The position numbers and the translations under genes are program-made. Below the pieces are notes generated by a model. That model had not been told where the DNA came from. It worked only from the letters and a program-made list of their open reading frames with translations, and ran no database searches. Positions 1-8,338 of a DNA stretch of 42,314 nucleotides are shown piece after piece (the first letter of the stretch is position 1; the number at the start of each line of letters is the position of its first letter). Source of the stretch: Clostridium sp. (GTDB lineage Bacteria; Bacteroidota; Bacteroidia; Bacteroidales; Muribaculaceae); the NCBI GenBank assembly GCA_023663805.1, contig JAMPGR010000009.1, positions 1 to 42,314 on the forward strand, given 5' to 3'.

Positions 1-1252
1 CGAGAATGTTCGACGCCCGGTTGCTGCGCGACGAGGGGTAGCCCCAGAAGTCGGCCGTCTCGCGGGTGTCGGAGTTTTCGTTGATGTATGTGAAACTGCG
101 CTGGTCGACGATTTTATCGTCGGCAGTTATGGTGACGGAGCGGAGTCTGTAGCGGCGTCCGATCTGTCGCTGGTTAAGTTCAGCCCGGCGGATTTCCCGC
201 CCGGTATGGTTGCGGAGAGTGATCTGGCTCAGGTGGGTGCGGCACGAGACCTTCGCGTCGCTCAATCCGATTATATTCCACGTCAGTTCGGCGGTTCCGG
301 TGCGGGAGGCGATGCGTGTCTGGTAGGGCTCGTCGCTGATAGTCACCGAGCGTGTTGTCGGGGAGTAGACATCCGACCCTGACGAGACGTGGTGGTTGCT
401 GATTGACACGCCGACTCCGCTGCTTGCTTCCAGTATTGTAGAAACTGACGGGAGTGTCCCGTACTCGAAGGTGACACGGTCGGCCGACATCGCCGGTTCG
501 ACGGCGGTCAGATGCCACGAGGCGATGTAGTCATATTCAGTGCCTGATCCGGTCGACCCAGACAGACTCCCCTCCGACAGTTTGAAGCGGCGGTTCTCGT
601 GCTGTTTGAATTCGTAGCGGTTACCCTGAAAGTCCGTAACAACAAAGTCGCCGTCACCGTCGTGTTCAATCCGGCACTTCTCGTTGTTCGTCAGGATTAT
701 CCTGTCTGTATTGTCTATAAAAAAGACAACGCTCAGCCCCGGGAGGGAGAGCGTATAGCGGTCGGCTCCACTGTCGACCGCGTTGCGGTTTATGTCGGCG
801 AGCAGTTGTACACTCTTTGTCTCAGACCGGCTCCAGTCGTTCTCCTTCGGCGTTCCCGGCTGGTCGGGCAAACCGACAACCGCGCGGGAGATACACCCTC
901 CGGCGTTCAGTGTCCAGCCGACACCGACCGGACCCTCGTTGCGCCCGACCTGTATCCCGCCGGTCTGGTACTCGAGCGAGACCGACAGCGGATAACTGCC
1001 GACCGTCCACTGCACCAGCGGAACCGACACGCTTGCAATCCCCGAGGCATACGAGACATCGCAATCGTTGTAGCGCGCCATCTCGGCCGGCTGCGGCGAC
1101 GGCTGCGTCACCTTGTCGGCCGGCAGCGACAACATCTGCGGAACCCCGCCTCCCGTAACATCCGCCCGTAGTCCGAACTGCCCGGCCAGCAGTAAAACAA
1201 CTAACAAGACGAAGCGGATTCGATGGATTATATTCCAGAGATGAAGAGACAT
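1..1252 (-). CDS. Secreted YD/RHS-type (SpvB-like N-terminal) protein, 3' part cut off by the window
   Basis: An open frame starts at ATG 1252 and stays open to the window edge (417 codons visible; the C-terminus is outside). Residues 1-30 form a signal peptide with a long hydrophobic core (FVLLVVLLLAGQFGL). The mature part opens with the pattern of Bacteroidota RHS/YD-repeat and SpvB-like proteins: a segment with VSLEYQTGGIQVG, then GPVGVGWTLNAGGCISR, then a region rich in beta strands ending in text such as FTYINEN near the edge. Such proteins are exported and usually carry YD repeats and a variable C-terminal domain, none of which can be seen here. The small ORF at 1312-1524 lies 59 bp upstream on the same strand and is probably co-transcribed. 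The role (surface protein, toxin delivery or adhesion) is inference. I am fairly sure of the frame and the family-like N-terminus, not of the function. Confidence 0.7.
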   Translation of the reverse strand, partial: MSLHLWNIIHRIRFVLLVVLLLAGQFGLRADVTGGGVPQMLSLPADKVTQPSPQPAEMARYNDCDVSYASGIASVSVPLVQWTVGSYPLSVSLEYQTGGIQVGRNEGPVGVGWTLNAGGCISRAVVGLPDQPGTPKENDWSRSETKSVQLLADINRNAVDSGADRYTLSLPGLSVVFFIDNTDRIILTNNEKCRIEHDGDGDFVVTDFQGNRYEFKQHENRRFKLSEGSLSGSTGSGTEYDYIASWHLTAVEPAMSADRVTFEYGTLPSVSTILEASSGVGVSISNHHVSSGSDVYSPTTRSVTISDEPYQTRIASRTGTAELTWNIIGLSDAKVSCRTHLSQITLRNHTGREIRRAELNQRQIGRRYRLRSVTITADDKIVDQRSFTYINENSDTRETADFWGYPSSRSNRASNIL

Positions 1253-1311
1253 AGATCGACGGTTCGCTTGATTTTCGAGCCCAAAATAAGAAGGGGACCG
1301 ATTCAGCAGTT

Positions 1312-1524
1312 TCAGTTAGCGACGAAGCCGGGCATGGGGGTCGAGGCGCTGGAGACGGCCTGGTAGCAACGGGCAAACTGGCGGACGAAAGCCAGGGTCG
1401 ACGCCGAGGGGGATTCGAGCAGCGAGGGCTCGGGGATCATGGTTTCTTCTTCGAAACTTCCAAGACGGCATTCGGAGGCGCGGTCAAGGTCGTTGGCATG
1501 ATGTGATGTAGAGGTTGATTGCAT
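1312..1524 (-). CDS. Small hypothetical protein upstream of the RHS-type gene
   Basis: This is a 70-codon frame from ATG 1524 to TGA at 1314-1312. A TTG two codons earlier is a less likely start. The product has a polar N-terminus and a C-terminal half (from about residue 29) reading IPEPSLLESPSASTLAFVRQF, then ARCYQ and a short tail. From memory, Bacteroidales genomes carry many short proteins with a leader ending in an LxEPSxxTLxFxRQFA-like motif beside surface-protein genes, and this fits that pattern. It has no signal peptide or membrane helix. It lies directly upstream of the RHS-type gene, so a shared transcript is likely. The function is unknown, and it could also be an untranslated leader. 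Confidence 0.5.
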   Translation of the reverse strand: MQSTSTSHHANDLDRASECRLGSFEEETMIPEPSLLESPSASTLAFVRQFARCYQAVSSASTPMPGFVAN

Positions 1525-1720
1525 AGGCAATTCGGGGATTTTGTTTTGAACGGTAATTTAGTTTAGGGGTGAATTCCGGTTGAATTCACTGATATAACGA
1601 ACGTAACGGCCCGGGTATTGTGTCGATTGCTAAAAAAAGTGCAGAACCGGGCCGACAACGTCGAAAAAAGAAAATATTGTGTAGGGAATGTTAAATTTCG
1701 CGAAATAATAATCGGAACGT

Positions 1721-1751
1721 TTTGCCGTTTAAGAAAGAATGCGTAACTTTG
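1721..1751 (+). promoter_or_regulatory. Bacteroidota-type promoter of the ECF sigma factor gene
   Basis: TTTG at 1721-1724 and TAACTTTG at 1744-1751 are separated by 19 bp, a full match to the Bacteroidota primary-sigma consensus. Transcription would start near 1758, giving a leader of about 110 nt that is rich in A and C and contains no ORF or hairpin I can see. The rest of the 1525-1867 gap is AT-rich. It contains a 75-codon minus-strand frame that looks like noise. Confidence 0.75.
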
Positions 1752-1867
1752 TATTCGGAAATCAAACAAACCAACCCCTAATCTCGACAAAAAAACAATA
1801 ACACAACAACTAAAACCCTCTGCAGCCTATAAGCCTACCTCTACTCTAATCAAAAAACCGAAACTTA

Positions 1868-2458
1868 ATGCAGAAACTGACCGAGCTGACCGACGCCATG
1901 TTGGTCAAAGCTTATGCCGAAGGCAACAATCAGGCGTTCGACACCTTGTTGAAAAGGTACGAGAACCGGATTTATACATACATAAACAACACAGTCCATA
2001 ACCCGGACCTGGCGAACGATATCTTTCAGGAGACCTTCGTCAAGGCCATCACGACAATCAAACAGAACCGCTACTCCGAAGATGGAAAATTCGGATCGTG
2101 GCTGACACGTATCGCCCATAACCTGATCATCGACTACTACCGCCAGGAGAAAGCCGAGAACACAGTCGCGGCCGACAACGGCGAAGTCGACTTGCTGAAC
2201 CGCCGCGAACTGAGCGACATCAACATCGAGGACATCCTCGTCGACCAGCAGATCATGGCCGACGTGCGCCGTATCGTCGACGCCCTCCCCGAGACACAGC
2301 GCGAGGTGCTCGACATGCGCTTCTACCGCGACATGTCGTTCAAGGAGATCGCCGAGGCGACAAACGTCAGTATCAACACCGCCCTCGGACGTATGCGCTA
2401 CGCAATCATGAACATGCGCCGAATCGCCCGCGAGAACAACATCGCCCTGTCATACTGA
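1868..2458 (+). CDS. RNA polymerase sigma factor, sigma-70 / ECF family
   Basis: The 196-residue product has the two-domain layout of ECF sigma factors. Region 2 spans about residues 17-85 (NQAFDTLLKRYENRIYTYI, then DIFQETFVKA and GSWLTRIAHNLIIDYYR). A linker follows, then region 4 at about 125-185 (LPETQREVLDMRFYRDMSF with the helix-turn-helix FKEIAEATNVSINTALGRM). It would direct core RNA polymerase to a specific promoter set. Most ECF factors sit beside an anti-sigma gene. None is adjacent here, so control is probably at transcription (a strong consensus promoter at 1721-1751) or by another mechanism. The gene is monocistronic, with a terminator hairpin at 2550-2579. The length and motifs fit the family; the regulon is unknown. 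Confidence 0.9.
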   Translation: MQKLTELTDAMLVKAYAEGNNQAFDTLLKRYENRIYTYINNTVHNPDLANDIFQETFVKAITTIKQNRYSEDGKFGSWLTRIAHNLIIDYYRQEKAENTVAADNGEVDLLNRRELSDINIEDILVDQQIMADVRRIVDALPETQREVLDMRFYRDMSFKEIAEATNVSINTALGRMRYAIMNMRRIARENNIALSY

Positions 2459-2549
2459 AATACTGACGACATCATCAGCCGCGGAAACGCCGCCCGGCCA
2501 TTCGTCAGGTTCGGCACACGCTTCGACTCCACGATACAACTACGACACT

Positions 2550-2590
2550 CCCCTTCCCATATCAGTTATGGTGAAGGGGTTTCATATTTC
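2550..2590 (+). terminator. Terminator hairpin after the sigma factor gene
   Basis: CCCCTTC...GAAGGGG arms at 2550-2561 and 2567-2579 form a 12-bp stem with one bulge, followed by a T-rich stretch. It lies between convergent genes (sigma factor and prfB), 90 bp past the sigma factor stop. Confidence 0.6.
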
Positions 2591-2672
2591 GAACAAACAG
2601 ACAAAAAAAATGGAGGCCATAGATTCACATCCGGACCTCCATAATTTCACTATACAATTATTAATCATACTA

Positions 2673-3798
2673 TTAATCAGGCTCTTCCATTAACTCGGCG
2701 AATTCCATCAGGTAAGCCTTGATGAAGCCGTCGAGTTCGCCATCCATGACGCCGTTGACATCGGCTGTCTGGTAGCCCGTACGGTGGTCTTTGACGCGGC
2801 GGTCATCGAACACATAACTGCGAATCTGCGAGCCCCATTCGATTTTCATCTTTCCGGCCTCGACTTTCGCCTGTTCCTGCAGGCGGTGCTGCAGTTCCTT
2901 GTCATACAGGATCGAACGCAACTGGCGCATCGCGTTCTCTTTATTTTTCGGCTGGTCGCGCGTCTCGGTGTTCTCAATCAGAATCTCCTCTTTCTCCCCG
3001 GTGTAGGGGTCGGTGAACTGATATCGCAGACGGACACCCGACTCAACCTTGTTGACATTCTGTCCGCCGGCACCTCCGGAACGGAACGTGTCCCACGACA
3101 GCAAGGCCGGTTCGACCTTGACTTCGATCGTGTCGTCGACCAGCGGGGTGACGAATACCGACGCGAACGATGTCATTCGCTTTCCCTGGGCGTTATAGGG
3201 GGAGACACGGACGAGACGGTGGACACCGTTTTCGCTCTTCAGGTAGCCGTAGGCAAAATCCCCTTCGACATTGATCGTACAGGATTTTATTCCGGCTTCG
3301 TCCCCCTCGAGAAGGTTCGCAACGGAGACCTTGTAGCCCTTCTTTTCGCACCAGCGCATATACATTCTCATCAGCATCTGGGCCCAGTCCTGGCTCTCTG
3401 TGCCGCCGGCTCCGGAGTTGATCTTCAGGACGACGCCCATTTTGTCCTCCTCGCGGCGAAGCATGTTGCGCAGTTCGAGATTCTCGATCTTTTCGATCGT
3501 CGAGGCATACATCTGGTCGAGTTCGGCCTCTTCGACCAGGTCCTCCTTCAGGAAGTCCCAGGCGAGCTGGAGTTCGTTGCAGGCCTTGTCGATTTCTTCG
3601 TAGCCTTCGACCCACGCCTGAAGATCCTTTATCTTCTTCATCTGGGCCTGGGCTTCGGCGGGGTGTTCCCAGAAGTCGGGCACATGGGTGCGCAACTCCT
3701 CTTCTTCTATCTGGATTTTCTTGTTGTCGACGTCAAAGATACCTCCTCAACGCGAGCTTGCGTTCAAAAGTCTCTTTTAATTGTTCTTGTGTAATCAT
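2673..3798 (-). CDS. prfB: Peptide chain release factor 2, with programmed +1 frameshift
   Basis: RF2 recognises UGA and UAA in the ribosomal A site and triggers peptide release. The main frame (2673-3734) has the catalytic GGQ loop (SGGAGGQNVNK, about residues 240-250 of the fused product) and the RF2 stop-recognition region. The tripeptide reads SPY (about residue 200) where E. coli has SPF. The gene does not begin in this frame. ATG 3798 opens a 21-codon lead frame that ends at an in-frame TGA (3735-3733), and a +1 shift at CTT-TGA-C joins it to the main frame, giving about 374 residues. The lead frame is needed for a full-length N-terminus. The gene stands alone, divergent from the U32 gene, with a TAAATTTG element upstream at 3829-3836. 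RF2 autoregulates through the in-frame UGA. Confidence 0.95.
3732..3747 (-). promoter_or_regulatory. prfB programmed +1 frameshift site with internal Shine-Dalgarno
   Basis: On the minus strand the sequence reads AGG AGG TAT CTT TGA C. The AGGAGG (3747-3742) lies three bases before the CTT slip codon (3738-3736), and TGA is at 3735-3733. This is the classic RF2 arrangement. When RF2 is scarce, the ribosome pauses at UGA, slips from CUU to UUU, and resumes at GAC (3734-3732). Confidence 0.92.
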
Positions 3799-3828
3799 TT
3801 CGTTATTCTCTTATTCGGTTTCAGACCG

Positions 3829-3836
3829 CAAATTTA
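3829..3836 (-). promoter_or_regulatory. Putative -7 element of prfB
   Basis: The minus strand reads TAAATTTG, matching TAnnTTTG, 31 bp before the prfB ATG. No good TTTG lies at the expected -33 distance. Confidence 0.5.
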
Positions 3837-3879
3837 CGACATTTTCCCGAAACGGCTATGATGTGACGCTCTCTTTTTG

Positions 3880-3887
3880 TATTTTTG
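3880..3887 (+). promoter_or_regulatory. Putative -7 element of the U32 gene
   Basis: TATTTTTG matches TAnnTTTG. It would place the transcript start near 3893, downstream of a possible TTG start at 3877. This is why I choose ATG 3919 as the translation start. The -33 box is poor. Confidence 0.5.
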
Positions 3888-3918
3888 CACACCGAAACGA
3901 CACGACATACATCCATAT

Positions 3919-5163
3919 ATGAACAGATCTGATTTCGAAATAATGGCCCCGGTCGGGAGTTACGAATCGCTCCACGCCGCCATCTCGGCCGGCGCCGACG
4001 CCGTCTACTTCGGCGTCGAAGGACTCAATATGCGCTCCCGTTCGTCGGTCAACTTCACCCTCGAGGATCTGGCCGAAATCGCCCGGATCTGCGCCGGGGC
4101 AGGCCTGAAAAGTTATCTGACGGTCAATACCGTTGTCTACGACGAGGATATCTACCATATGCGCCGGATAATCGACGCCGTCGCCCGCTCGGGAATATCA
4201 GCCATTATCGCCAGCGATATGGCAGCGATCGAATATGCCCGCTCCGTCGGGGTCGAGGTCCATATCTCGACCCAGGTCAACGTCTCGAACAGCGAGGCTG
4301 TTCGCTTCTATGCCCGCTACGCCGACGTCATGGTCCTCGCCCGCGAACTGAACCTCGACCAGGTCGCCCGTATCAGCCGGATGATCTCCGAAACCGGACT
4401 GACCGGTCCCGGCGGACGGCCTGTCCGCCTCGAGATGTTCTGCCACGGTGCGCTATGCATGGCCGTTTCCGGTAAATGCTACCTGAGCCTCCACGAGATG
4501 AACTCGAGCGCAAACCGCGGCGCCTGCACCCAGATCTGCCGCCGCGGCTACACAGTTCGCGACCGCGAGACCGGCGACGAACTCGAGGTAGACAACAAAT
4601 ATATCATGTCGCCGAAAGACCTGAAGACAATCCATTTTCTAAACAAGATGGTCGACGCCGGGGTGACGGTTTTCAAAATCGAGGGGCGCGCCCGCGGTCC
4701 GGAGTATGTCTACACGGTCGTACGCGCCTACAGCGGGGCGCTACAGGCAATCTGCGACGGGAATTTCACCGAGGAGAAGATCGAAGCCTGGGACCGCCAG
4801 TTGGCGAAGGTCTTCAACCGCGGATTCTGGAACGGCTACTACCTCGGACAGCGTCTCGGGGAATGGTCGGCGAAATACGGCTCGTCGGCGACGCGCGTCA
4901 AGCGCTACGCCGCAAAGGGTGTCCGATGGTTCCCGAACATCGGCGTCGGGGAGTTCAGGATGGAGAACGGCGAACTCCATGTAGGCGACGAAATCGTCAT
5001 CACGGGTCCGACAACCGGAGCGCTGATTCTGACGGTCGAGGAGATACGCGTCGGGCTCGAGCCGGTCGAAGTCGCGCGCAAAGGGGAGAGTTTCTCCCTG
5101 AAAGTTCCGGCGAAGATACGTCCGAGCGACCGGCTCTACGTCTGGGAGGAGACCGGCCTGTAA
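3919..5163 (+). CDS. trhP: Peptidase U32 family protein, probably tRNA hydroxylation protein TrhP (YegQ-like)
   Basis: This 414-residue U32-family protein carries the family signature at about residues 172-207 (EMFCHGALCMAVSGKCYLS, then GACTQICRRGY) with cysteines at 175, 180, 187, 203 and 207. Some of these are likely Fe-S ligands. The N-terminal half is a TIM-barrel-like region (MAPVGSYESLHAAISAGADAV), and a C-terminal beta domain follows residue 320. U32 members characterised in bacteria include TrhP, which with prephenate helps make 5-hydroxyuridine at tRNA position 34, and the ubiquinone proteins UbiU/UbiV. Bacteroidales do not make ubiquinone, so TrhP is the better guess, although older annotations would say collagenase-like protease. 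The start at 3919 follows the promoter at 3880. The gene is monocistronic and convergent with the threonine ammonia-lyase gene. Confidence 0.85.
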   Translation: MNRSDFEIMAPVGSYESLHAAISAGADAVYFGVEGLNMRSRSSVNFTLEDLAEIARICAGAGLKSYLTVNTVVYDEDIYHMRRIIDAVARSGISAIIASDMAAIEYARSVGVEVHISTQVNVSNSEAVRFYARYADVMVLARELNLDQVARISRMISETGLTGPGGRPVRLEMFCHGALCMAVSGKCYLSLHEMNSSANRGACTQICRRGYTVRDRETGDELEVDNKYIMSPKDLKTIHFLNKMVDAGVTVFKIEGRARGPEYVYTVVRAYSGALQAICDGNFTEEKIEAWDRQLAKVFNRGFWNGYYLGQRLGEWSAKYGSSATRVKRYAAKGVRWFPNIGVGEFRMENGELHVGDEIVITGPTTGALILTVEEIRVGLEPVEVARKGESFSLKVPAKIRPSDRLYVWEETGL

Positions 5164-5240
5164 CGGCCGCCTCCCGGCCACCACTCGCCTGAGCGGCAGG
5201 CCGCGCCCCTATCATCAGTAGTTATAATTCTATACTTTAC

Positions 5241-5276
5241 AGCGGGGCCGCGACGAGTTGTCGTCGCGGCCCCGCT
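5241..5276. terminator. Bidirectional hairpin between convergent genes
   Basis: A perfect 16-bp stem (5241-5256 with 5261-5276) closes a GTTG loop and lies between the converging U32 and threonine ammonia-lyase genes. The flanks are only mildly T-rich on either strand, so it may stop transcription by structure or protect 3' ends. Confidence 0.65.
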
Positions 5277-5298
5277 ACCTTGTTCAGTCTTTCGCAGG

Positions 5299-6495
5299 TC
5301 AAACTTCGAAGCCTGCCTTACGGAGAGCCTGCTTGATCTCCTCGATATGGGTCTCGTTGCGGGTCTCCATCTCGATATGGAGTTCACAGCCGTTAATGCC
5401 GGTATTGGCGTTCAGACGGTCGTGGTTGACGGCGAGGATGTTCGCGCCGAGTTCGCCGATGATGCTGCAGACTTTCGACAACTGGCCCGGCTTGTCGCTC
5501 AGGGCGACGGTCAGCGTACAGTCGCGCCCGCCCTTGACAAGACCGCGGGTGATGACTCGGTTGAGGCTGGTGACGTCGATGTTACCGCCCGAAACGAGGC
5601 AGACAACCTTCTTTCCTTTGACGGGAACCTTGTTGAACATCGCGGCCGCTACCGAAACTGCGCCCGCGCCTTCGGAGACAAGTTTATGCTGTTCGATTAG
5701 CGCGAGGATCGCCGCGGCAATCTCATCTTCCGAGACCGTCACGATATCGTCGACATACCGCTGGCACATCTCGAAGGTATTGACTCCCGGCTCCTTGACG
5801 GCGATACCGTCGGCGATTGTCGAGACGTTGTCGAGACGCACGCGCTCTCCCTCTTTGACCGACTCGACCATAGAGGGGGCTCCCTCGGCCTGAACTCCGT
5901 AGACTTTGATGTCGGGCTTCAGGGTCTTCAGGGCGAAAGCAACACCGGAGATCAGACCGCCGCCGCCTACCGGAACGATAACTGCGTCGACATCGGGCAT
6001 CTCCTCGAGGATTTCGAGACCGATTGTTCCCTGTCCTGCGATCACTTTCGGATCGTCGAAGGGATGAACAAACGTATAGCCGTGTTTCTCTTTCAGCTCG
6101 AGAGCCTTCGCGTAGGCGTCATCGTAGACCCCGGGGACGAGGCAGACTTCTGCACCGAGGGCGCGGGTTGCCTGGATTTTCGAAATCGGGGCTCCGGCGG
6201 GTAGACAGATGAGGGCTTTGATGCCGTTGTGGGCCGCGCCGAGCGCGACACCCTGTGCGTGGTTCCCGGCGGAGCAGGCGATAACGCCGCGCTCCTTCTC
6301 GTCGTCGGTCAACTGGGAGATTTTGTAGTACGCACCGCGAAGTTTGAACGATCCGGTATACTGCAGATTTTCAGGTTTTAGATAGACCTGCGATTCGGGA
6401 TTCAGTTTTGTGACCCCGATCAGATGGGGGTGACGGGCAACATCCTTCAGGACTTTTGCGGCGTTGAACACCTCCGAGATTTCTAATTCGGCCAT
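5299..6495 (-). CDS. ilvA: Threonine ammonia-lyase (threonine dehydratase)
   Basis: This PLP enzyme converts L-threonine to 2-oxobutanoate and ammonia, the first committed step to isoleucine. The 398-residue protein is a fold-type II PLP enzyme. The Schiff-base lysine is K51 in TGSFKLRGA, the SAGNHAQGVA motif follows near residue 75, and the glycine-rich phosphate loop is PVGGGGLISG near 177-186. The C-terminal 75 residues (from LTVALSDKPGQLSKVCSIIG) form one ACT domain. This is the size of the shorter ilvA/tdcB-type enzymes found across Bacteroidota, not the 500-residue E. coli IlvA with two ACT-like domains. Effector binding by the ACT domain (isoleucine or another amino acid) is inferred. 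The gene is monocistronic with its own TAATTTTG element at 6530-6537. Confidence 0.92.
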   Translation of the reverse strand: MAELEISEVFNAAKVLKDVARHPHLIGVTKLNPESQVYLKPENLQYTGSFKLRGAYYKISQLTDDEKERGVIACSAGNHAQGVALGAAHNGIKALICLPAGAPISKIQATRALGAEVCLVPGVYDDAYAKALELKEKHGYTFVHPFDDPKVIAGQGTIGLEILEEMPDVDAVIVPVGGGGLISGVAFALKTLKPDIKVYGVQAEGAPSMVESVKEGERVRLDNVSTIADGIAVKEPGVNTFEMCQRYVDDIVTVSEDEIAAAILALIEQHKLVSEGAGAVSVAAAMFNKVPVKGKKVVCLVSGGNIDVTSLNRVITRGLVKGGRDCTLTVALSDKPGQLSKVCSIIGELGANILAVNHDRLNANTGINGCELHIEMETRNETHIEEIKQALRKAGFEV

Positions 6496-6529
6496 GGTTA
6501 TATGATATATGAAGTATTGTTCTTTTCGG

Positions 6530-6537
6530 CAAAATTA
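6530..6537 (-). promoter_or_regulatory. Putative -7 element of ilvA
   Basis: The minus strand reads TAATTTTG, 35 bp before the ilvA ATG. It matches TAnnTTTG, but the -33 box is not clear. Confidence 0.5.
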
Positions 6538-6561
6538 CCACTTATATTCGAAACACCGGCC

Positions 6562-7704
6562 TTATGAGCGGAAAAATTTCGTCAGAGCGGCAGTCAGATT
6601 CCGCTCGGCGACCCCGGGGTCCATCGCCTCGGCCAGTGGCATACCGGCCGGCGTTGTCTCGACGCAGGCTTCGAAACCAGCCGCGAGCAGCAGTTCGCAG
6701 TCGCAGACCTTTCCAGCCAGGGCTATACAGCGGCTTCCGCGAGCAACAGCGCGACGCATCACCCCCAGCGGTGCCTTGTTTCGAAGAGTCTGTCGGTCGA
6801 TACGCCCCTCGCCGGTAACGACCAGAGTAGAAGGCCCGACCAGCCTGTCGAACCCTGCGCAGTCGAGCACCATGTCGATTCCACGCCGGAGCCTTCCGCC
6901 GAGACATCCTGCGAAGGCCGCTCCCAGGCCTCCGGCCGCTCCGGCGCCCGGCTCGGCCGACACCTTCCGTCCGGCATAGCGGTCGAGAACCTGTCCGAAG
7001 GACTCCATTTCGCTCTCAAGCTGTCGCGCCGTCGCGGCCGATGCACCCTTCTGCTGAGAAAACATCAGCGAGGCCCCGGCCGGTCCGCAAAGGGGGGAGT
7101 CGACGTCGCATACAACCGTGAAACCGATTCCACAGATCAGGTCCGGCGCCTCGATCCGGGCGATCTGACCGAGAGTCAGCGGAGTCGGGACGAAAAGAGA
7201 GCCGTCGGTCCGACAAAAACGGAATCCGAGTTCGGCGAGCATCCCTGTTCCGCCGTCGTTAGTCGCCGAACCGCCTAGTCCAACAATAAATTCGGTCACA
7301 CCGCGGGCGATACACATCTTTATTATCTGCCCGATTCCGCGCGTGGTTGTCAGGGTCGGATCGCGCCGGGAGTCGTCGAGAAGAGTCAAGCCGCAGACAG
7401 AGGCCGAATCGAAGATACAGAGGCGGGAGTCGGGCGAAAGATAAATCGCAGATTCGATTTCATCACCAGCCGGGCCGCAGACGCGGACCAGCCAGGGCCG
7501 GGCACTGCAGATCGCCGCCAGGGCCCGCGCTGTCCCCTCCCCTCCGTCGCCGAGAGCAATCTGCCGGACCGGAGTCCCGGGCCAGACTGCGGCGACCGCG
7601 GCGACTACGGCGCTGTTGGCCTCTTCGGAGGTCAGCGACCCTTTGAACGAATCGCATGCAGCGACAACAGTATCGGGAGGGGTGACAGGCATTTTATTTT
7701 TCAT
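6562..7704 (-). CDS. glxK: Glycerate kinase, GarK/GlxK family
   Basis: The enzyme phosphorylates D-glycerate with ATP, in this family usually to 2-phosphoglycerate. The 380-residue length and motifs fit: ACDSFKGSLTSEEAN at the N-terminus, LGDGGEGTA near residue 52, VGLGGSATNDGGTGM near 142, and VVTGEGRIDRQTL near 300. The start is either ATG 7704, which overlaps the end of the lipoprotein gene by 11 bp, or ATG 7692, just past its stop. Either way the two genes are translationally close and probably share a transcript from upstream of 8167. No other glycerate-pathway gene is nearby. The strong GC bias gives long spurious frames on the other strand. Confidence 0.92.
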   Translation of the reverse strand: MKNKMPVTPPDTVVAACDSFKGSLTSEEANSAVVAAVAAVWPGTPVRQIALGDGGEGTARALAAICSARPWLVRVCGPAGDEIESAIYLSPDSRLCIFDSASVCGLTLLDDSRRDPTLTTTRGIGQIIKMCIARGVTEFIVGLGGSATNDGGTGMLAELGFRFCRTDGSLFVPTPLTLGQIARIEAPDLICGIGFTVVCDVDSPLCGPAGASLMFSQQKGASAATARQLESEMESFGQVLDRYAGRKVSAEPGAGAAGGLGAAFAGCLGGRLRRGIDMVLDCAGFDRLVGPSTLVVTGEGRIDRQTLRNKAPLGVMRRAVARGSRCIALAGKVCDCELLLAAGFEACVETTPAGMPLAEAMDPGVAERNLTAALTKFFRS

Positions 7705-8167
7705 AGTCCGAGATCAGACCGTCGGTCACCTTGACCGTCATACTCGCGAGAGTCCCCATATCGAGGAACTCGACGCGATACCAGCCGTTCCCACGTGGCG
7801 TTACGGAGATGACGACCGACTGTCCGTCGCCATCCTGGGCATCGGTCCGGAATTCCCAGAACGCGTAGCCCGTTCCGTCGAAAGTCTCGGAATAGATACG
7901 GCTGAGCCGCTGAAGCAACGCTGGAGAACAGACGCTCTCGGCATACATGACATCCGGACCTTCGAGCACACAACGCCTGTAGAACTCGCCGACCCGCCAG
8001 GCGGCCTGCTGCTCGGCAGCATTCTCGCTTACGACCGGCCCCGGCTTCAGTTCGACGGTATCGACGGCCGAAGAGGAGTCATCCTCGCTGTCGGCCGCGG
8101 CATTAGCGCAAGAGACCATCGTGGCCGCCGCCACTATAATCGTCGGGAGTAGGTATCGGATTTTCAT
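7694..8167 (-). CDS. Putative lipoprotein of unknown function
   Basis: The 157-residue protein has a lipoprotein signal peptide ending in ATMVSC, with Cys20 as the lipidated residue. An acidic Ser-rich linker follows. The C-terminal domain of about 110 residues has the FYRRCV...LLQRLSRIYSE helices followed by strands (WEFRTDAQDGDGQSVVIS and WYRVEFLDMG). The helix-then-sheet pattern resembles DUF3828-like periplasmic lipoproteins, but this is only a resemblance. It is the first gene of a pair with glycerate kinase. The function is unknown. Confidence 0.8.
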   Translation of the reverse strand: MKIRYLLPTIIVAAATMVSCANAAADSEDDSSSAVDTVELKPGPVVSENAAEQQAAWRVGEFYRRCVLEGPDVMYAESVCSPALLQRLSRIYSETFDGTGYAFWEFRTDAQDGDGQSVVISVTPRGNGWYRVEFLDMGTLASMTVKVTDGLISDYEK

Positions 8168-8338
8168 CGTTCTATGGCATTTATTACTTTTTCCGTCGCT
8201 AAGTTAACATATATCGCCGGAAAAACAGCAAAAAGTCTCTGAATTATCGCAACAATGTATCAGGTTCGAAACATATGTGACAATCCGGAAACCATCTAGC
8301 GTTAAAAAGTGTTTAGAAAAGAAAAACATTTTACTATT

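Noticed and set aside
822..1376. Minus- and plus-strand frames over the RHS-type gene (also 599-1171)
   Set aside because: Repetitive Arg/Pro text. The frame with signal peptide and family motifs is 1-1252 minus.
1563..1790. 75-codon minus-strand frame in the sigma factor upstream gap
   Set aside because: AT-rich text with no family pattern; it overlaps the promoter of the sigma factor gene.
2784..3794. 336-codon plus-strand frame opposite prfB
   Set aside because: Shadow of RF2, which carries the GGQ motif and frameshift site.
3919..5163. U32 protein as a secreted collagenase
   Set aside because: No signal peptide, and the cysteine pattern fits the Fe-S containing U32 group better than a protease.
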